Part shown: positions 29,640 to 42,400 of the stretch, piece after piece
Numbering within the stretch: the stretch's first letter is position 1
Layout of the letters: every line of letters begins with the position of its first letter
From: Vanilla planifolia
Lineage: Eukaryota; Streptophyta; Magnoliopsida; Asparagales; Orchidaceae
Assembly (NCBI GenBank): GCA_023846275.1
Contig: JAIUJO010000296.1
Span: 293,001 to 357,000 of the forward strand
DNA: 64,000 bases
Direction of reading: 5' to 3'
Notes under the pieces: model-generated
The model's input: only the letters and a program-made list of their open reading frames with translations
The model's database searches: none
Told to the model about the DNA's origin: nothing
Program-made: the position numbers and the translations under genes

Positions 29640-30901
29640 AAATTGTGAATTATAGATATATTAATCTATAATTTTTATGGAAAGGAAAAATAAAAATAAA
29701 AGTTCAATTGGTATGTAGAATTTTAATAAAAACATACAAAGTGTCATATGCTTATTGATGACTATTAAATGACACAAAGAGATAAAAATTATAATGTGAA
29801 TTTAGAAAGAAAAATGCATGAAGAATTATGCTTAGTTGAAAAAATTTGAAATTTTAAATAGTCATAAGACATATATTACTAGGAAAACATTCACAAATAA
29901 AATATCATGCAACCCTTCTTTGAGTTGTTAAAATTCTATTCACATTCATTAGTCATTTCCTTCAAAATGGTTAGGTGTTTATAGAAAAATGCTTATCATA
30001 GTAATTAGATTGTTGATGAAAAGCTACTTCATAAGGCGCATCGAAGTAGCTCCAAAAGCTTTCCAAATGGCTTAGATAATTCTTTTGAAATACTGCCCAC
30101 ATCGACACATTTAACTACTAGTTAAATGGCGATTAGGTAGGATCTTCACGAGTCTTTCCATCTTCCCAGAGGAATTTAGGACACTTTGTTAAAACACTAT
30201 AAAGATGAATGAGTTCTAGATTATTTCATTAAGGTAGGCTTGATCTTGGCCATTCATCAAGTAAAATAAGATTTGAAATATTCAATTCATCAATGGTAAA
30301 GAAAGATTATAGTTAGATTACAAGTTCCAAACAAGAGAGATCTATGCTATTAAATTAAGGATAGATTATTTCAAAAGGTGAAAATAAATAGAGCCTTTTG
30401 ATTAAGTCATACACAGCCTTGGCCATCTAATTTCAAGTAAAGATTGAGCTTTTTTGTGTATCAAATAAGAATGGTTCCATCAGAGAATGGATGTGAGAAA
30501 TAATTCATTCTTTAGTTGCTAAATGCTAGATAGAAGTTAGTCCCACATTTCTTAATGGAAAAATAATTTTCAAAATATAAAGCTTTCTCACGTGTATAAT
30601 GTTTGTCAAACTTTTGTTAGCTCTGTCATTGTGCTATAAGGAATTCAACCACCAGTTCACTTTTATGCTTATAGGATTGTTGGTCATATTTTAGATCTTA
30701 AGATACCCTTTAAACATATTACTCCAACTGTGTTTAAAACTGCACTTAGACCAAGATCAGTCATTGACATGACCTACTTCCTTTCTTTCATCTCTATGTC
30801 TTGTTGTTGACAAACAAAGCTATTTCATACTAAACAAACCCATTAAAACAAAATCCAAAATTTTTAAGGTTTTTCTCATTAAACATAAGGGTGACCTAAC
30901 A
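29640..30901 (-). repeat. Copia 3' LTR, left-truncated
   Basis: This copy aligns by eye with 34,150-34,930 and 56,930-58,095. Shared stretches include 'aataaaaacatacaaa', 'cattagtcatttc', 'aaaagcttt..aaa', 'gatgaatgagttctaga' and 'gatcttggccat'. Read on + it ends ...gacctaaca at 30901; on the minus strand this is the LTR start TGTTAGGTC, directly after a degenerate polypurine tract, which fixes that border. The part matching the first ~500 bp of the other copies (from the tgaagtaaa/tgatatgaa start) is absent, so this is the inner side of a truncated LTR. Length here is about 1,260 bp; the intact LTR was probably 1.6-1.7 kb. Confidence 0.8.
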
Positions 30902-30913
30902 ATCTTCCTTATT
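30902..30913 (-). other. Degenerate polypurine tract of the copia element
   Basis: The minus strand reads aataaggaagat immediately before the LTR start TGTTAGG. In relatives this site primes plus-strand DNA synthesis and is a purine run ending next to TG. Two interrupting T residues and its position against the LTR fit a decayed tract. It fixes the internal border of the 3' LTR. Confidence 0.65.
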
Positions 30914-31090
30914 TGATGGTGATAGATATTAATATTTTAAAAATATAATGAATAAAAGTATATATTTAGTAAAAAATAAGAGATATTAGAAATGAAATTT
31001 ATTTTCTCCTCCTACTTTGTGATCTCTTTTGCTACATACTCCCCTCACTTTGTCATTATTCTATAAATTTTTATTTAGACAATGATCATT

Positions 31091-31100
31091 TCTCCCTTTT
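31091..31100 (-). other. Second polypurine-tract-like run
   Basis: The minus strand reads aaaagggaga, a better purine run than the one touching the LTR, and lies about 190 bp upstream of it. Some plant copia lineages carry extra polypurine tracts upstream of the 3' LTR. It could also be a chance purine run. Confidence 0.35.
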
Positions 31101-32349
31101 AACACCATCAAAAGGGAAGTTCAATTTGTATAATTTTTTATTATACCAATATAAATGTTGTTTGAATATGTTGGCCACTAATTTCTTAAAAGTTATATAT
31201 TCTCACCCTTTTAATGTTATAATACATAATCTCTAACAAAGTGAAATAAAACATTTTTGTTATATTTCTATAATTATGAAGTTGATTATATAGTTCAAGC
31301 AATAAGACTACTATTGTCTCCAATTGTTATTTCATTTTGATATAATTTATGCTTGAGTAGACATTTAATTTTAATAAATTGTTAGCCACTAGACCTAAGA
31401 CTTTATTCTTATCCTAAATTAGTCTCTAGTTTTTCTACCTTGCAATTCATTATATGAACTCACACCCTTAAGGGCTTCTTTAATAGATATTTTTTATGAT
31501 AAATACAAATGTATTATGATGAATTTCTATTATAGAAAATTATGCATATCATTTAATTGATTCTAATTAATTTTGTTATTACAAAAGTCAAGGTATTTGT
31601 TGAGTAATTTCTTCTCCATATTTTTTCTTGTCTAATTTTAGTTTATTTATTTTTTATCACTACTTTCATTAATTGTTTTTGTCACTAACCTATTAAATAC
31701 AACATGTATGTTTTTATCTATCTAATACTTAAATCAAATTAACAAAATTTTCAATTGTCTCCTTTCTATTAAAAAATAGCAAATTTAAATAATGGGAAAT
31801 AATATACTCTTTCCATATGCATAGTAATTATCATGTCATTTATAAGTAGATATTATACCGAACCTAGTTTTTTGTTTTTCTTTTTCCATTGTACACTCTT
31901 CCAAGAATTCCTAAGTAAAACATTCAAATTAATTTCATATTCTCCATTGAATTTAGTAATCATAAAGAGATGTTTTATAAAATTCATTACCATTAATTTA
32001 AAGTGTTTTATCTTTGTAATTATTTAATCAATTCAACAAATCCTATGATGGCTATATTTTATATTCTTATGCAATTTAAATCTAGTAAATTTAAGAAAAA
32101 TAATGTAAATAACAAATTCAAATTTTCTCCATCTAAACTTTAGGCTTTTATATTAAAAATAAATTATGTTTGAAAGTCCACAAGTGGATAACTAATACTT
32201 AGGTCTAAAGAAAGATTTAACTTGCATTCCATTATAGCATGATTTAGATATTTCCTAATTACATTTCTTTGGCTTGGGAGTACCTACAATTAAATCTCAC
32301 TTATTCTTTTCTATTAAACATCAACATAACTTAATCTTTTATTTCATAA

Positions 32350-32790
32350 ACTATTCTCACTTAAATGTCTAATAAGAAATTCTAATCCATTAGATTTTAA
32401 TTAATAAAACTTAATCACATAAGTCTCATTTTTTTCTTCTAACAAGTAATAACATTTGATCATCTTTTAAAATTTATCAATATTGAGTGTTAAAAGTAAT
32501 TAAATGAAAATTATCATTTGATTAAAAAATAAGTTCTAAATGATCAATATTGATTGATACAAAATATAAATCTAGAAAGATTTGACATTTTAACCTAATC
32601 TGAAAATCTAAGAACCACAAACATTTTGCAAGTGAGTGACACAAACTCACAAAATAAGGCTGTCTCCATAGGTGTTCTAATATGGAGACACATTACAAAC
32701 AACCTAAGCTTAACATTTAGAAATGCAAACCATCTTTTGTTTGATAGTGATAGGATGTGGATATTATGACTTTGTAAAGAAATTTCTAAA
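32350..32790 (-). pseudogene. Interval expected to hold the copia protease, unrecognisable
   Basis: By position between the zinc knuckle and the GAG-pre-integrase block this should encode the aspartic protease (usual D-S-G motif). I looked for it in the three minus-strand frames and could not identify it. All frames are closed by several stops. Confidence 0.4.
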
Positions 32791-32851
32791 ATTGGCTCTC
32801 ATAGGATCCATTCATATCTATTACACTTAAATTTATGGATTTCTTAATTGG

Positions 32852-32893
32852 GAAATAAAATATAAGATGTCCAAATTTAGAACAATAATTACA
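32852..32893 (-). other. Gag zinc-knuckle relic (CCHC, last Cys lost)
   Basis: The minus strand gives C-x2-C-x4-H-x4-F in the sequence CNYCSKFGHLIFYF. The first three ligands are intact and the fourth Cys is replaced by Phe (codon ttc, one change from tgc). In working elements this knuckle belongs to the nucleocapsid part of gag and binds the RNA genome. Confidence 0.75.
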
Positions 32894-33250
32894 AAGAATA
32901 TTAGAGTTAAGCTAAAAAATAGATCCATGCAAAGGAGTAAAAGATGTATTGAGCACATTAGTATATGATTTTTGCATTCTATAAATGTCATGCAAACATG
33001 CATTATTTCTTTCAATGTGGTTCTATGATAAACCATGTTCAAGAACATGTAAAGTATTTTTCTCAACACTATTATTTTTCACATCATTAAATGAAGCAAT
33101 ATATGAAGGTACCTATGAATGATTACAACTAGATGAATGAGAAAATAAACTAGCATAATTTGACTTCATATCATTTATTTCTTTAAAATTACACAAACTT
33201 TTCTTTAAGTATAGAATTTTCTTTTCCTAAATAATCATTCTCTAATTTTC

Positions 33251-33707
33251 AAGAATGATTACTTTAAATATATTTAGACAATTCAAATTCACATTCTTTA
33301 TTTATTACTTTCAAATATGAAACATCCGAAATATAGGTCTAAACTTTATTACCTCAAGAAAAATGAATAACATGATGTTACAAATAATTATTAATTTTTG
33401 AAGAAAATTTTTAAATATTTTACCAAATAAAAAAATTTTCACACGTAAATATTAAAGGATGACAAGATAAAAATCCTTCATCTGAAGTTTAACAACTACA
33501 AACTATAGGTGAAGTCATCTTTAAACATGTAAATAAAACAATTATAATAAGAAACTCTTGTAGCTTAATAAGAAAGTACATGATAATATTTTAATTAATA
33601 TTAATGAAACTAAATAATAATAAATAATTACAATTAATAATACAGTTATTTTGAACAAAAACAAATGATCACCCTAGTGATTTTATTGACTTTATACAAG
33701 GCACCAA
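33251..33707 (-). pseudogene. Copia leader and N-terminal gag remnant
   Basis: This lies between the primer binding site and the recognisable gag segment. A minus-strand ATG followed by TSPIVCS (about 33,510) could be the old gag start, but the frame closes within ten codons. Nothing else is recognisable. Confidence 0.35.
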
Positions 33708-33719
33708 CTCTGGTACCAA
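33708..33719 (-). other. Primer binding site (initiator Met tRNA type)
   Basis: The minus strand reads ttggtaccagag, one base away from the TTGGTATCAGAG used by most plant copia elements to pair with initiator methionine tRNA. It starts one base inside the LTR end, as expected. It fixes the 5' LTR border and the orientation of the element. Confidence 0.85.
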
Positions 33720-33720
33720 T

Positions 33721-34930
33721 TGAAGTAAATTTAAGTGTTTGAATAGCATAAGGGGTGAATTATGGGTTAAAAAACCTTTTTACCAATTTAAGGAATTTAT
33801 TTATTTTTTGAAAGAATTCTAAAAATAATTTAATATTTTTAAAAACTTATGATTGATAAATGTTTTAATTTAGAATTTGTATTTAAAAAAAAATAAAAAA
33901 GTAAAACTTTGAGGTTCTTAAGTCAAATTAGATCTTATATCAACCACCAACGAAGCTTGGGAAGGAACTACACCATTAAAAGAGTTATAAGTTGAGGTTT
34001 TTTTTCTATTCACCTTGAACTTGCTTGCTTTTATTGGTTCACTATAACCTAAACTTTTATGAGATCAACCCCAACTTAATTTTTTATAAGATCAAAAAAA
34101 TGCGTAGCTATCACAAAGGTTAGGCTCACAAACCAAAGTTAAAAGAAAACTATAGTATGTTATAAATTTTTTTAATAAAAACATACAAATTTTCTTATAG
34201 TTTTTTATTAATATAAAAAGTGAGTAAGAGTTAAAAATTTTGCAAAGAATTAAGAAAATGAAAGCTTAGAAGAACTAAGCTTAGTTGGAGGAATTTGGAA
34301 TTTCAAATAGATGTAAGCATTAGATGTTGTAAGGAGAAATTAACACAAATAGAATATGATGTAACCCATCTTTGGGATGTTAAAATGTTTTTAATATTCA
34401 TTAGTCATTTCAATCATAATGGTAAGGTAAATATAAAAACTTTTTGCTTATAGACTTTAGAAAATAAAGAAAAGCTATATTAAAGCTTGCTTCCAAATAG
34501 CTTAAAAGGCTTTTCTAAACATCATAGATAATTCCCCTAAAGAACTACTTACATTGGAACATTTAATGGCCAGTGAAATAGTCATTAGGCAAGATCAAAA
34601 GGAGTTATTTAATCTTCACAAAGGAGTTTATGATCAATCAATTAACATAATAAAGGTACATGAGTTCTAGACATTTGGAACAAAATGGATTATATGTAGA
34701 CTATACCATCAACTCGAATGAGATTTGGAATGTTTGAATTATCAATGCTAAAAAATGATTTGGATTATAGAATTCAAACTAGAGGGATATGTGTCAATAG
34801 TTCAAGAACAAAGTATTTCAAAAGATGGAAATAATCAATGCCAACCAATGAGGTTAGACATGATCTTGGCCATTTGATTATAATCCAAAATTAGGAACTT
34901 GTAGTAGATAAAATAAGTTATGCCTAATCA
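33721..34930 (-). repeat. Copia 5' LTR, right-truncated
   Basis: Read on +, this begins TGAAG at 33721 directly next to the primer binding site and includes 'ggggtgaattatggg', a form often seen near the inner end of plant copia LTRs. It shares long blocks with the 3' LTR (for example 'attaggcaagatc' and 'gagttctagac') and with the solo LTR from 56,410. Alignment stops at about 34,925-34,945, where satellite in orientation B begins. The outermost ~430 bp (present at 30,470-30,901) are missing, including the LTR start where the promoter would lie. Confidence 0.8.
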
Positions 34931-36390
34931 AAGCAAAGTAATATTACTAGCTTAAACTGATGTAAAGGTCATATGAGCACAGAGTTACAATTACATAGTA
35001 ATATAACAAATTTGAAGCAAAGCTTTTTAAAAAATGAGATAAATTGAAATAGAAAGTTGTATCCTAAGATGCCACGGAGATCAAATGTAGCATCTTCAAT
35101 CATCAAATCAAGTAAAAATCAAAATTTCCTATAGAGCATTTCAAAATCATACACTAGTCCATTAATTTTTGTTTTATCTTGATTAAAGCTAAAATGATAT
35201 TAATTAACGTAATATAGTATGACCAATTCAAACTAAATTATAAGTCACACAAGTGTTAGCGTTAAATAATAATATAACCAAATCAAAAAAAATATTTTAA
35301 GAATTGATAAAAGTTGAATAAAAATGTATTATTCTAAGGTATTAAGGAAATCAAGCATGAAATCGTTAATTGGCAAATCAGATATGAAGACAAATAACTC
35401 CTAAATGTGAAATTATTTTAGAAAATAAAATATTTTAAATTATGCAAATGAATATTTAATTAGGTTTTTCTTATTGAGATGAACTTAATGACATTTCTTT
35501 GATCTAACTTGGACATAATTTTGTGTTACTATGAATTACAAATAAAAAAGCATAAATAAAAATTAATTGTCATTTTAATATTAAGAATGTATTAATGTCA
35601 GGATGAGATAAATTCATGCAATGTAATATAAATAAATGAATATTATTTTTATGTGGCATGTTAGAAAGTAATTGTTAAATAATAAATAATCAAATCCATG
35701 TAAAACATTTAATGAAATATGATAAAATGAAAAAGAACAATATATTCAAAAATGCTATAAAGATCAAATGTAACATCCTTGATCACCAAATTAGTTATTA
35801 AGTCAAATATATTGTAAAGCATGTCAAAGGCCTAAAAAGTAAAACTTTTAAAAACATGGCAAAAATATGTTATTGGAAAAAGATCATTGAGATGAGGCTA
35901 ATAACCTTTGTTTCATTGTGATTTGGCATTGTATGGAGTTTTTATGAATTACTATGTTAAATAACCATAAATGATAATAAATTTTTATTTTAATATTAGC
36001 AAAATATATATTGAAGCTACAATAAGACACATTAAAACAATGTAATATAACCAATTGAAAGAGATCTAAAGCCACATTATAAGAGATAATAATTACAAAG
36101 AAATATAACCATATCAAAGTAAAACATTTTAGGAAATATCATAAATTATATATGGAAAAATCATTGCATGATATAAATGAGATATAGAGAAAGATCCTTG
36201 ATCATCGAATCAGATATAGATTAAAATGACACATAAAACACATTAAACATTTTGAAAACAAAATTTTAAAAAATTAATAATGAATTATTAATTATTTTAA
36301 GCTCATGTAGAATAGTCTAATAACATTTTTTCATCTCAATTACACATCCTTTGGATTTAATATGAATTATAAAAGCAAATAAGTAAAAAT

Positions 36391-36404
36391 AATAATTAAT
36401 TATT
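36391..36404. repeat. AT-only palindrome of the satellite unit
   Basis: aataattaattatt is a perfect 14-bp palindrome. It is an example of the second conserved dyad of the unit, usually seen as aataataatttattatt in orientation A and the reverse complement in orientation B. Such AT-only palindromes can arise easily at this base composition, but this one recurs at a fixed place in the unit. Confidence 0.6.
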
Positions 36405-39400
36405 ATTTTAATATTAAGTAAATATGTGATAATGTTAAAGAGAGATGTATTGATTGAATTTAATATACCTAAATCAAAGTGATGTAAATCTTGTATGAGT
36501 GGATAATAAGAGTTTGATAAATTTAAAATGAAGAAATAGAAAAATTAGATAAATTGCATAGGAAGGTTACATTTCAAGATATTAAGGATATTGGGAGTGA
36601 CTTTTGCAATCATCAAATTTGGTTTGAATTAAAATTACCCATAAGTTAAACCAATTCCATTGAGACTATAATTTTTAAGAACTTAAAAATAAATATTTAA
36701 TTTGATAAAGTTCATTTATACAAGTTCAATGGCATTTGGTTTTTCTTATTTTAACTTAATTAAGTAAATATTTATTAAGAATGAAATAAGCAAAATTGAA
36801 GTGATGTAACATAACTAACTACAGGTGACACAAAGATCACAAGGGATGGGAATTAGAATTTTATAGAAACATACCTAAAGTAAACAAAAAACATCATAAA
36901 AATAAGGCAAATTAAATAGTAAAGTTGCATTCCATCATACTAAAGAGAATAGGTGTGTCACCCATGATAATCAAACCTAGTATAAGTCAAATTGACATAT
37001 AAACCTTGCCAAATTAATATCAAATAAAATATTTAAAATTACAGAAATAAATATCTAATTTTAGAAAGCTCAATGACATGACTATAATGATGTTAACTTC
37101 ATCTCGCCCAGACCTTGTTTAAAATCACCACATAGTACCATTGTAAATAAGCATAAATGATAATAAGTTATTATTTTAGTATTAAGTAAATATACATTAA
37201 TAATTAAATTAGATAAGTTGAAGTAATGTAATTTATCCTAATAAAATTGATGTGAAGGTCACATGATTATGGATTTAGAGAAACATATTAATATAACAAA
37301 TCCAAGTAAAACATCTACAAAAATATAATAAATTTTTATGGAAAGTTATAATTCAATATATTCAAAAGATCAAGTGTAAAATCACTGATCACTAAATCAA
37401 GTATGAGTTTAAATTTCTTGAAGTGCTTACGAACAAATAGAAATATATATTATTTTTAAATATAGAAATTAATATTTAATTAAGAAAATTTTGACAAGAT
37501 AAGTCCAAGGATGTTTACTTCATGACAAATTAATCATTTTTTGAATTACTATGAATTACAAATTAAGAAAATATAAATAATAATAAAATTTAATTTAATA
37601 TAAGAAAAATGTTTATTAAATACAAAATGTGATAAATTTAAGTACTTTAATTTAATGTAGTTAAAGTGACACGATGGTCTCATGATACAAGAACTATAGT
37701 TTCATAGTAATATATTGAAGTTAAAATGCAAAATATCAAGAAATAAGTTCAAATGTACATGAAAACTATATTCCAAGATACAAAGGACAATGCTTGTAAA
37801 ATCCTTCCTCATCAAGTTCATTATCAATCGAAAATATCTAATAAGGTTTGCAAAAAATCTGAGAAAAGAAAACACCTAAAAACATACAAATAATTTTTTT
37901 TGTATAGATCTCATCAAGATGAGTTCAAGAATATTTGTTTCATCTTAATCGATTCTCATTTGTATTACGTGAATTTACAAATTTAAAGAAGGATAAATAA
38001 TAAAATATGATAAATTCAAGAAAATGTAATATTACTGATGAAAGTAATTGAAAGGTCATGTGAGATGAGACATAGAGCTATATAACAAATGGTCAAAATT
38101 AAAATAATTTTTTTAAACAAAAGAAGAAAAAGATTATGTAAGAAAGTAATAGTTCAAGAAATTAAAATGATCTTGGGTAACATACTCAATCATCAAATAT
38201 GGTATAAATAAAAAAGCAAGCAAAACAAAAAACTACCAAAACTAAAATTTAAAAAATTAAAAAAGAATTTAATTCATAAGAGGTTGTCATTTCGATTCCA
38301 ATGATGCTTGTTTAGTTTCCATCGCACACCATTTTAAATAACTATGAATCACTGAAGTAAATAAGCATAAAAAATAATTATTACTTTTATATCATGTGAC
38401 TATGTAATAATTAATATTCAATAAATTGAATTAATACAATATAACTAAATCAAAGTTATGTAAATGTTAAATAAGAAGCAAAATAGAGTTTCGTATTTAT
38501 TTAACCAAATCTTAATGAAAGAGTTGAAAAAAAGACATATTTCATGACAAATTTGCATTCAAAGAAATTAAGGAGTTTGAGTGCATCATACTTGTTCATA
38601 TGTACTGTACGAAACTAAATTTCTCATAATATATTAAAAATACTAGAAAATAAAATATTTATAAATATAAAAATAAGTACTTAAGCAGATAAAGGCCATT
38701 AATATGACTACTTGACTTTTCTTTTATCTTGATCAAATCTCTTTTTGAATTACTACAAATAATAGAATTATATAATGATACATAATAATAAATTATTATT
38801 TTAAAATTAAGTTAATATATGTTAAAGTTTGAATAACATAAATTGAAACAATGCAATAAGCCCAAATCAAGCATTGTAAGGCCATAAGGCATGAATATTT
38901 AGGTTTACATAGCAATATAAAAAAATTTAAAATAAAAAATTTGAATACATTAAAAATAGTTAATGAAAAATAGCAATCCAAGATACTAAGAAGATAGAGT
39001 GTGAGAAACTCTATTAATAAGTCATGTGTGAATTAAAAATTTCTCATAATAGGTGCAAAAAAGTACAAAAATAAAATATTAAAAAATATTTAAATTAATA
39101 TTTAATTGAATATATCTCATTGGAAGAAGTCCATTGAAGTTTACTTCATCTTTATGGGATAGCTTTTCTAATTACTATCCATTACTAGATTAAAAAATAA
39201 ATAAATTATATTTTTGAGTTTAATGAAGTATATATTAAAATTGAAATAATATAAATTTAAACAATGAGATATAATCAAGTTGAATAAATGGAAAGGTCAA
39301 ACAAGAGTTGAATAATAAGTTCATATTAATATAATCAAATAATGGCAAAGCATTTGAATAAATAATAAAAATTATGAAGAAAAGTTGCATTCCAAGATAT

Positions 39401-42400
39401 TAAGGATATCATGCATAAAATTCTCAATAGACAAATCTGGCATATGCCAAAATGTCTCATAAAATATGACAAAACTCAAAAAAGTAAAATATTTAGAGAT
39501 ATAGAAAAAAATGTTTCCTTAGACCTCCCTGTGACACGTCAAAAAAGTTTAATTCATCTTGATTGCTCCAATTTTGAAATACAATGAATTATAAAAGTAA
39601 ATAAAAATAAATAATAATAACTTCTTATTTCAATACAATGTAAATATATATTAAAAATAAAATGAGATAAATAGAGAAAATAAAGTTAATTATGTTGAAG
39701 TAATGTTAATGTCACATGAGAAGAGAATTAGTGTTTCACAAAACTATAACCAAATTATAATGAAAGATTTGGAGAAATTAGATAAACTATTTAGAAAAAT
39801 ACATTGAACAATATTTAGATAATAATGTGTAATGACGTTTGTTATCATAGTAGCTTTTAATCAAAATAACTTCTAAAATTTACCAAAATGGAATAAAAAA
39901 ATATTTAAAAATATAAATATAATTATTCACTTAAAAGAGCTCATTGAGACGAGATGATTGGCTTTGTTTCCCTTTGATTGAACCTCATTTAGAGTTACTA
40001 TGAACTATGATAATAGTTAAGCATAAATAATAATAAATTATTGTTTAATATCAAATAAATTTGTATATTAAAACATACAAGACATAAATTAAAGTATTGT
40101 ATTCTAACTAAATCACACATGTAAAATGCACCTAAGACAATATTTGGAATTACATAATAATGAACCAAAATAAAAGTAAAAAACTTGGAATAAATTAGCT
40201 AAATTATATGTAAAATATTCATTCAATGATAATAAGGAGATGTAGTGTAACATTGTCAAGTGAAAAATTAGGAATAAATCAAATTACCTTGTAAATAATG
40301 CCAAAAATTATACAAAATAAAACATTTTAAAATATTGGTTTGAAGTTTTAATAGGATTAAGCTCGCCGAGGCTAGTGGAAAGAGGCATGCATTATCTCAA
40401 TTAGGCATCATTTAGAATTATGACAAATTATTGAAGAAAATAAGCATAAATAAAATGAATTATTATCTTAATTATATATAAATATCTATAAAAAAAGTTT
40501 AGATGAGATAATTTGAAATAATATAATATAACAAAATAAAAATTATTTAAAGGTCATAGGAGTGGAATATTATAGTTTCTTAGCACTATAACAAATTCAA
40601 AGTAAAAGATTCCAAAAAATGACATAAAATAAATGAGGAAGTTGTAACCAAAGATACTAAGGTGATCGTTATATTTTTCTCAATCATCAAATAAGGAACA
40701 AATCCAATTGTCTCCAAAAAAGATGCTAATACCTTAGAAAATAATACACTTTAAAGTATAAAAATTTATGTTTAATTGGCTAGTGATCATCCAATGATTC
40801 TAATAATGTATATTTCATCTCAATTTGACATTTTTTGGAGTTACAACAAAACACCAAAGGAAATAAAGAAAACTAATTGCAAATTATTATTTCAATGTTA
40901 AGTAAACATGTGTTAAATTTGAAACAATATTATTTTAAATAATGTAACATTAATAAATCTACACCTTATAAAGGTTGCAAGAGAGAAGAATCGGAGTTTC
41001 ATCGTAATATTATCAAATTAAAGTGCAAATTGTGAACAAGTTAGTTATATTTTTTTGAAAAGTTACCACCCAAGATATTATAAGGATTGAGTGTAACATC
41101 CTTAATCATTAAATATGGAAAAATAAAAATTATCTTATAAATAATGCCAAAATATTTAGAAATAAAACATTTAAAAAGTATGAAAAGAAATATTTAACAA
41201 AAAATAAAACTTCAAGATAAGTCCAATGACATTTGTTGCAACTTGATTGAAACTTGTTTATAATTAATTTTAATTTACACAATTAAGAAAGCTTAAATGA
41301 TAATAAAAACTTTATTTTAATATTAAGTTGAAGTATATTAACATTGAAACGACCTAAATTAAAGTTAATGTAATATAACCAGATAAAAGTGATATAAATA
41401 AGACTCTTAAACAAAAAAAACTAAAATACTGGTGAAGAATGTGCTAGAATGAGATAAATTATACATGAAATTTTCATTATAAGATACTAATGTGATCATG
41501 AATAAAATTCCCAATTATCCAATCATGTAAAAATCGAATGTCTCATTAAGTTTGTCAAAAGGTTCTAAATAATAAAATTTGAAAAATATTGAAACAAAAA
41601 TTTAATATGATATTGGTCATTGAGTTGATTCAAATGATATTTGTTTTGTCTCAATCAAATCTCATTTAGAATTACTATAAGTTTCCAAAGAAAGTAAGCA
41701 CAAAGAATGAAAATTTATTATTAAAATATTAAGCAAGTATAAAAGACAAAGTTGAATTTTTTTAAATTGAAGAAAAGAAATACAACTAAATAAAAGCAAT
41801 GTAATTGCTAAACAAGAGGAGACTAATATCTTAATTGTAATATAATCAACTCAATGTAAAAGTTTTTAAGAAATGAGATAAATTTTTTAAGATATTACAT
41901 CCAAGATATGAAGAAGACTAAATGTGAAATCCAAGATCAATAAATCATCTACAAATTTAATACCTAACAAAGCATGCCAAAATCATAATAAAAAAATATT
42001 TGAAAAATATAAAAGTAAATATTTAATTAGATAGAGTTGGTTGTGAAGAGTCTAATAGCATGTTTTTCTTCTTAGTTAAATATTAAATTGAAATAATTTA
42101 AATTTCAAAGTAAATAATCATAAAGAATAATATATTATAATTCTAATATTGTGTAAATATTTCATAATGCTAAACTAAGACTAATTTTAGCAAAATAGTA
42201 TAATAGAATCAAAGTGATTTAAAGGTCATACAAGTGGAAATTTAAGGTACCTAGTAATATATCCAAATAAATACAAAACAATTGAAGAAATGAGATAAGT
42301 TTAACATGAAAGTTACATTCTATTATATTAAGAAGATCAAGGATAAAATCCTTGATAATTAAATCAGTTACAAACAAAATGTCTCACAAAGTGTGCCAAA

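Larger units (their letters stand above)
31140..33250 (-). pseudogene. Copia gag-pol relic (zinc knuckle, integrase, RNase H)
   Basis: No continuous frame remains, but degraded motifs follow in copia order on the minus strand. A lysine/glutamate-rich, probably coiled part of gag lies at 33,198-33,245. A zinc knuckle CNYCSKFGH follows at 32,852-32,893, with its last Cys now Phe, in a frame running from about 33,185 with three stops. At 32,199-32,349 is a GAG-pre-integrase block resembling L*NKRLSYVDV ... SCYNGMQVKSFFRPK, where the usual WH and GH are lost. Integrase pieces are FVIYIIF at 32,066-32,131 (the usual VDDF, so the first Asp is gone), NGEYE at 31,931-31,960 and KKKNKKL at 31,865-31,885 (usual ERKNRTL). 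TCCI**V at 31,681-31,710 matches the later TACYIQNRV region. RNase H traces are STQA*IIS at 31,332-31,364 and LVANIFKQHL at 31,146-31,181 (usual LADIFTKPL). The phase changes at least three times. Motif matches are from memory of the family. Confidence 0.75.
29557..34944 (-). mobile_element. Decayed Ty1/copia LTR retrotransposon, outer ends lost
   Basis: On the minus strand the order is 5' LTR (right), primer binding site, gag relic with zinc knuckle, GAG-pre-integrase and integrase relics, RNase H relic, polypurine tract and 3' LTR (left). Integrase lying before RNase H is the Ty1/copia order. The internal region (30,902-33,720) is only 2.8 kb. That is too short for a full copia, and no reverse transcriptase motif is seen between the integrase and RNase H relics, so that part is probably deleted. 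Both LTRs lack their outer portions: the left copy lacks about 500 bp of its outer side and the right copy about 430 bp. No target-site duplication can therefore be checked. Satellite on the left is in orientation A and on the right in orientation B. It cannot be autonomous. SIRE- or Tork-like lineage is only a guess. Confidence 0.85.

Noticed and set aside
32833-33069. A 78-codon minus-strand open frame taken as a protein
   Set aside because: It is in the wrong phase. The phase that gives the copia zinc knuckle overlaps it and contains stops, so this frame is a shadow of the gag relic.
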